47,707 bases of DNA. It comes from an uncultured bacterium. GTDB taxonomy: Bacteria > Bacillota_I > Bacilli_A > Acholeplasmatales > Anaeroplasmataceae. The number at the start of each line of letters is the position of its first letter. Within the stretch, counting starts at the first letter, position 1. The notes under the pieces are model-generated. The model made no database searches and was not told the DNA's origin. It saw only the letters and a list, made by a program, of their open reading frames with translations. The stretch lies in contig CASETY010000010.1 of assembly GCA_949291115.1 (NCBI GenBank), positions 1 through 47,707 of the forward strand, read 5' to 3'. A program made the translations under genes and the position numbers. Of this stretch, positions 44,203 through 47,707 are shown piece by piece.

Positions 44203-44227
44203 AGCGATATTTATAATCGCTTTTTTT
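44203..44227 (+). terminator. tRNA terminator
   Basis: AGCGAT (44203-44208) pairs with ATCGCT (44216-44221), then a run of T. Confidence 0.85.
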
Positions 44228-44245
44228 ATATTATGGCCTTATAAA

Positions 44246-44275
44246 AAGAAAAAAGCCACCTAAGTGACTTTTTTA
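44246..44275 (-). terminator. trxA terminator
   Basis: On the minus strand GTCAC-TTAG-GTGGC (one wobble pair) followed by TTTTTTC, overlapping the trxA stop region. Confidence 0.75.
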
Positions 44276-44578
44276 GCGAACTAATTCTTCTAAATCAGAA
44301 ACACTAATTACACCAACAGATTTCTTTACTGCTTTACCACCTTTAAAAACTAAAACTGTTGGTATACTAGAAACACCAAATCTAGCAGCTAAATCTGGTT
44401 CTTCATCAACGTTAACTTTCGCAACTACAACATTACTTGTTTTATTAGCAAATTCTTCTAAAATTTGTGAAAACATTCTGCATGGTCCGCACCAAGAAGC
44501 CCAAAAATCAACGACAACTGTTTCATTTTGATTAACAACATCATTAAATTCTTTAGTAGATAAATGTAATACTTCCAT
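44273..44578 (-). CDS. trxA: Thioredoxin
   Basis: 101 aa. Active site WASWCGPCRM (about residues 27-36), cis-Pro segment SSIPTVLVF and the final Gly-containing helix. Reduces protein disulfides in the cytosol. Single gene between gdhA and the tRNA, GGAGGAG ribosome site. Confidence 0.96.
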   Translation of the reverse strand: MEVLHLSTKEFNDVVNQNETVVVDFWASWCGPCRMFSQILEEFANKTSNVVVAKVNVDEEPDLAARFGVSSIPTVLVFKGGKAVKKSVGVISVSDLEELVR

Positions 44579-44641
44579 TTTTGTCTCCTCCTTTATTTAT
44601 CTATATTTTATCATATTTAAAAATTAATGCATCTAATTTGC

Positions 44642-45973
44642 TTAAAAACCTTGTTTAACCATCGCATCAACAACTTTTAAGAATCCAGCGATATTAGAAC
44701 CTAAAACATAGTCTTCTTCTAAATTATATGTTTTTAAAACATTTAACATATTTTGATAAAGTTCATTCATAATTGTTTTAAGTTTATTATCGACTTCTTC
44801 TCTTGTCCAAGATAAACGCATACTATTTTGAGTCATTTCTAAACCAGAAGTTAAAACACCACCAGCATTAGCGGCTTTACCAGGAACAAATAAAACATGA
44901 TGTTCTTTAAAATATGATGTTGCTTCTAAAGTAGATGGCATATTCGCTCCTTCTAATACGGCAATAACACCATTATTAACTAGCATCTTAGCATCTTCTA
45001 AAGTTAGTTCATTTTGAGTAGCACAAGGTAGGGCGATGTCACATTTAATCATAAATGGCTTTTTACCATCATAATAAGTCGCATCCTTTTTATAATTTAA
45101 ATATTCTTTAATGCGAACTCTTTTTACTTCTTTTAATTCTTTTAATAAAGCTAAATCAATACCATTAGGATCATATATAAAGCCATTAGAATCAGAACAT
45201 GTAATAGGTAAAGCACCTAATTGATATGCTTTTTCAATCGCATAAATAGCTACATTACCAGCACCACTGACTACTATCTTCTTATCTTTTAGTGACATTT
45301 CATGTTTCTTTAATAAAGCTTCCGTCATATATAAAAGACCATACCCTGTTGCTTCTGTTCTAATTAAAGAACCACCATATGTTAAACCTTTACCAGTTAA
45401 AACACCTTCATAATTAGATGTTAAACGCTTATATTGACCATATAGATAACCAATTTCTCTAGCACCTACACCAATATCACCTGCTGGTACGTCAGTATTA
45501 GGGCCAATATATTTATAAAGTTCCGTCATAAAACTTTGACAAAAAGCCATAACTTCACGGTCAGATTTGCCTTTTGGATCAAAATCAGAACCGCCTTTAC
45601 CACCACCCATTGGTAAAGTTGTTAAAGAATTTTTAAATGTTTGTTCGAAGGCTAAAAACTTTAAAATACTTTCATTAACACTAGGGTGTAAACGTAGGCC
45701 TCCCTTATAAGGACCAATCGCATTATTCCACTGGATGCGATAACCCATATTTACCTTGATTTCCCCTTTATCATTAACCCAAGGCACTCTAAATTTAATA
45801 ATACGATCAGGCGTTACCAATCTTTCTAAGATAGCGTTCTTTTCATAAAATTCTTCATTTTTTGAAATAACAACTTTTAAAGATTCTAAAACTTCCGTAA
45901 TAGCCTGTACAAATTCTTTTTCATGACTATATTTTTCTTTAATATTGTTTAAAACTCTTTCTACGTAATTCAT
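44642..45973 (-). CDS. gdhA: Glutamate dehydrogenase, probably NADP-dependent
   Basis: 443 aa, the length of the hexameric bacterial NADP enzyme. Blocks: GGLRLHPSVNESILKFLAFE, catalytic Lys in LPMGGGKGGSDFDPKGKS, AGDIGVGAREIGYLYGQYK, TGKGLTYGGSLIRTEATGYG, the coenzyme-binding VVSGAGNVAIYAIEKA and the end VDAMVKQGF. Makes glutamate from 2-oxoglutarate and ammonia; together with the serine dehydratase it links amino acid and carbon flow. AGGTG ribosome site. Its upstream region is shared, divergently, with the candidate ncRNA and the cre site. Confidence 0.96.
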   Translation of the reverse strand: MNYVERVLNNIKEKYSHEKEFVQAITEVLESLKVVISKNEEFYEKNAILERLVTPDRIIKFRVPWVNDKGEIKVNMGYRIQWNNAIGPYKGGLRLHPSVNESILKFLAFEQTFKNSLTTLPMGGGKGGSDFDPKGKSDREVMAFCQSFMTELYKYIGPNTDVPAGDIGVGAREIGYLYGQYKRLTSNYEGVLTGKGLTYGGSLIRTEATGYGLLYMTEALLKKHEMSLKDKKIVVSGAGNVAIYAIEKAYQLGALPITCSDSNGFIYDPNGIDLALLKELKEVKRVRIKEYLNYKKDATYYDGKKPFMIKCDIALPCATQNELTLEDAKMLVNNGVIAVLEGANMPSTLEATSYFKEHHVLFVPGKAANAGGVLTSGLEMTQNSMRLSWTREEVDNKLKTIMNELYQNMLNVLKTYNLEEDYVLGSNIAGFLKVVDAMVKQGF

Positions 45974-46064
45974 AATTAAACACCTACTTTCTTTTATAAT
46001 ACAATAATAATTTATGTTTTAACTAAAAACAATAAAAAAATTTAAAAAAAATTCATTTTAGGTA

Positions 46065-46092
46065 TTGACAGCGCTTACATATATGCTATAAT
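46065..46092 (+). promoter_or_regulatory. Strong ncRNA promoter with UP-like tract
   Basis: -35 TTGACA (46065-46070, perfect), 16-nt spacer, -10 TATAAT (46087-46092, perfect). Just upstream (about 46025-46055) are A-tracts of the UP-element type. Start expected near 46099. Confidence 0.85.
46066..46079. promoter_or_regulatory. cre site (catabolite control)
   Basis: Read on the minus strand TGTAAGCGCTGTCA fits every position of the cre consensus TGWAANCGNTNWCA. It overlaps the -35 box and spacer of the ncRNA promoter, so a CcpA-like protein bound here would block it. It lies about 95 bp from the gdhA start and could also affect gdhA. No ccpA gene is in the window. Confidence 0.75.
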
Positions 46093-46098
46093 AAAGGT

Positions 46099-46322
46099 GC
46101 AAAGAGGTAATTACATAGATTAAGTTCTATGTAAATATAAATAGGTAATCGGAAATATAGACTTTTTTAGAACTATATGGAAGATAACTAAAAAAGACTC
46201 AAGAGAAGACAAAAAGAGACAGAAAGAAAAGAAAATCTGAAAGTATTAAAAGAAAAGTTGTCTTAGAGTCGAAACAAAAAGAAAAAGAGATTTAGAAATT
46301 AAAAAACTAAATCTCTTTTTCT
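46099..46322 (+). ncRNA. Candidate structured small RNA, about 220 nt
   Basis: Transcribed from the promoter at 46065 and ended by the terminator at 46282. No usable ORF: the ATGs are followed by a stop within at most four codons. Hairpins: TTACATAG/CTATGTAA (46111-46134); AGACTTTTTTAG/CTAAAAAAGACT (46159-46199, one A-A mismatch); and a long-range stem AAGACAA/TTGTCTT (46206-46212, 46258-46264) closed by GACTC/GAGTC (46196-46200, 46266-46270). GACT belongs to both of the last two, so two folds compete. The loop 46213-46257 is almost pure purine. It does not look like tmRNA, SRP RNA, RNase P or 6S RNA. Confidence 0.7.
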
Positions 46323-46325
46323 TTG
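46282..46325. terminator. Convergent terminator of the ncRNA and the GNAT gene
   Basis: GAGATTTAG (46287-46295) pairs with CTAAATCTC (46307-46315), then TTTTTCTTT. The right arm contains the GNAT stop codon and last codons (KEKEI), so both transcripts use the same stem. Confidence 0.85.
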
Positions 46326-46870
46326 TTTATTAAAATATATTTTCTAACTGGCTTTATCTCATTATCAATTGTTTTATAAACGCTATCTTTAATAAAGGAA
46401 AAACCTAGTTTTTCAATCACCCTTCTACTTTGATAATTATCTATAAAATGACCACAAAGTAAAAAATCTAATCGTTCTTTTTTAAATAAATAATCAACCA
46501 CTAAAGACATGGCCTCTACCATAATCCCTTGTCCCCAGTATTCTTTAGCAAGAACATAACCGATTTCTACACCTTCTAAATTAGCTAATTCTAAGAACAC
46601 AGTTTCATTATATCTTTCAATACCAATAGAACCAATGACTTTTTGATTATCATTAAATATAATTGCCAGTGTTTTTCTATCTTTAATAAATTCAGTTAAA
46701 ACAAATTTACTAACATTAATATTTTTATGGTGAGGCCAACCAGCCATCTCACCAACTCCAGGAACTTTACAATAATTATAAAAATCTAATAAATCACTTT
46801 CTTTAAAAGCTCTTAAGGTAATTCTCTTACCAACTAATATAATATTAGATACATCTACTTTTTTATTCAT
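46307..46870 (-). CDS. GNAT N-acetyltransferase, RimJ/RimL type
   Basis: 187 aa. ITLRAFKESDLLDFYNY near 17-33, VIGSIGIERY, GVEIGYVLAKEYWGQGIMVEA (the acetyl-CoA loop, with GQG in place of the longer R/QxxGxG/A) and NYQSRRVIEKLGF at the end, all typical of the RimJ/RimL group that acetylates ribosomal protein N-termini or small amines. The exact substrate is not readable. Single gene; ATG at 46870 without a strong ribosome site. The 230 bp upstream (46871-47101) show no gene. Confidence 0.88.
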   Translation of the reverse strand: MNKKVDVSNIILVGKRITLRAFKESDLLDFYNYCKVPGVGEMAGWPHHKNINVSKFVLTEFIKDRKTLAIIFNDNQKVIGSIGIERYNETVFLELANLEGVEIGYVLAKEYWGQGIMVEAMSLVVDYLFKKERLDFLLCGHFIDNYQSRRVIEKLGFSFIKDSVYKTIDNEIKPVRKYILINKEKEI

Positions 46871-47101
46871 ACAATCACATCCGTATGAATTATAACTTAA
46901 CTATATATAAATTTAAATATTTATTGTGTAATAATAACGTTGGATAAAACAATGCAACTATCTTACATAATAAAAAAGCTTAATCAAAATTAAAATTTAA
47001 TTATCACTAAGCCTTTATTTTTAAATTAATCAAATGGCAATAAATACCAATTGTGATGCACTTGCGACCCCTATGTAAGGTGTTTATTACTATAGCCTAA
47101 C

Positions 47102-47200
47102 TTACCTATATTTGCCAAAGTACTCTTCTTCACCAGCTAGTCTTGCTTTTGCTGCTTCTTTTTTAGTTTTGAATCTACCAAGAATATGAGCTTTTCTTTG
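47102..47200 (-). pseudogene. Remnant of an AP2-domain (homing-endonuclease-type) protein
   Basis: Only the last 30 residues of the open frame make sense: HILGRFKTKKEAAKARLAGE then EYFGKYR, the end of the AP2/integrase-like DNA-binding domain found in HNH homing endonucleases (pattern GxFxTxEEAxxARxxAExxYFG). The preceding 37 codons (up to 47305) belong to other sequence. A small overlapping frame, 47175-47276 minus (MPIGYLYKWIFYAVIAVGSS), looks like a helix of a sodium symporter. The region is thus a mosaic of fragments. Confidence 0.5.
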
Positions 47201-47278
47201 AAACAGGAACAAAACAAGAAGAACCCACCGCAATGACAGCGTAAAAAATCCATTTGTAGAGATAGCCGATAGGCATTG

Positions 47279-47313
47279 AAAAACCGCCGTGTTGGTTTTA
47301 CCCATAGCGGCGG
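47279..47313 (-). terminator. Terminator of the ABC permease
   Basis: On the minus strand CCGCCG pairs with CGGCGG, with an inner GGT/ACC pairing, followed by TTTTTC. It is the most GC-rich stem in the window. Confidence 0.75.
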
Positions 47314-47340
47314 ATTACATAATCATTTGCAGCTACTAAA

Positions 47341-47707
47341 TTAATAGTTATATTTTTTTGATTTGTTTAACAAAATATAAATTCCAATCAATACCAAAAT
47401 AGTGATACCAAGTATCATATACATCGTTCCAATATTTACTTGACTTCCGAAAAAATAAAGATTGCAATCAAGGGAATCTTTTAGTTTTTCAATAACCTCT
47501 GTTGGAATACCTTGATTTTGCATTTCGGCAAGCGCCCCTTGCATTGCATGATTTCGGATAAGTGATGTACCATAAGTGCCTGGCAAAAATGAGATTATTT
47601 TTTGCAGCCCTTCTCCAAATGAAGAAATAGGCATATATGCACCACAAATGAAACCATATCCCGCACTGATGATTGTGCCTACCGCTGAAATTTGTCCTTG
47701 TGTTGAT
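47341..47707 (-). CDS. ABC-2 type transporter permease, C-terminal part
   Basis: The frame stays open to the window end, so the N-terminus lies outside. Visible: STQGQISAVGTIISAGYGFI, CGAYMPISSFGEGLQKIISF, LPGTYGTSLIRNHAMQGALA, DSLDCNLYFF and a last helix MYMILGITILVLIGIYILL followed by a basic end. This is the C-terminal end of multidrug/antibiotic-type ABC-2 permeases, which pair with a separate ATPase subunit. Codon and base use are less AT-biased than elsewhere in the window, a sign of transfer from another Firmicute. Confidence 0.82.
   Translation of the reverse strand, partial: STQGQISAVGTIISAGYGFICGAYMPISSFGEGLQKIISFLPGTYGTSLIRNHAMQGALAEMQNQGIPTEVIEKLKDSLDCNLYFFGSQVNIGTMYMILGITILVLIGIYILLNKSKKYNY

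Noticed and set aside
46099-46322. 6S RNA, tmRNA, SRP RNA or RNase P RNA
   Set aside because: No long rod with central bubble, no tag ORF or tRNA-like ends, no GGAAGG-type SRP apex and no RNase P core; the stems found do not match these.
47201-47305. N-terminal part of the 67-aa frame ending in the AP2 remnant
   Set aside because: It runs across the GC-rich terminator hairpin and out of frame with the symporter-like fragment; only its last 30 residues look coding.

Overview
The window is AT-rich, gene-dense DNA from a low-GC Gram-positive lineage, most likely an uncultured gut member of the Bacilli/Erysipelotrichia/RF39 type. PolC-type DNA polymerase III, YlmH, a DegV protein and a yybP-ykoY riboswitch support this. 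TGA is used as a stop codon (feoA and the first diacylglycerol-kinase-like gene end in TGA inside ATGA overlaps), so the mycoplasma code is not used. Almost all genes lie on the minus strand. The exceptions are the galactarate operon, a mobile-remnant island, one tRNA and one candidate non-coding RNA.

Layout: 1-2880 is an iron(II) uptake operon (feoA, feoB, two small membrane proteins) behind a palindromic operator. 3353-8586 holds a lipid-kinase-like gene with a lipoprotein, a DegV protein, and a small operon (lysR, an 87-aa membrane protein, a GH28 pectinase, a DUF308 protein). 9609-14036 is a divergent plus-strand operon for galactarate breakdown: garR, a DHDPS-family aldolase, garK, garD. 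The LysR gene and the operon share a 126-bp intergenic region with a LysR-type inverted repeat over the -35 box. 14100-20200 is an accessory island: an internally deleted DUF4143 ATPase gene, a four-unit 23-bp tandem repeat, a truncated group II intron with a mutated RT, an intact DUF4143 ATPase, a HIT/nucleoside phosphorylase pair and a broken transposase. 20210-30048 carries housekeeping genes (rlmCD-like, sdaA, uvrB, Na/Pi transporter, rnhA, mtnN, udk, ylmH, Bax1-like). 30135-37614 has polC, a DUF1189 gene, a degenerate leucyl-tRNA-synthetase-like protein and acpP. 37670-45973 has a second lipid-kinase-like gene, a P-type ATPase behind a Mn2+ riboswitch, a possible HEPN-like protein, pyk, tRNA-Thr(CGT), trxA and gdhA. 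The right end has a candidate ncRNA, a GNAT acetyltransferase, and compositionally different gene remnants with the end of an ABC-2 permease.

Two items stand out. First, a 658-aa protein keeps the overall LeuRS layout and the anticodon-binding end but lacks the HIGH and KMSKS motifs and the editing loop. It sits directly behind a terminator hairpin and is coupled to polC. Second, a transcription unit of about 220 nt without a usable ORF has an A-rich UP-like tract, a consensus -35/-10 pair, a full-consensus cre (catabolite) site over the -35, several hairpins and a terminator. The riboswitch also re-labels a calcium-type ATPase as a probable manganese exporter.

All functional calls rest on reading motifs and alignments from memory. 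No database search was run.
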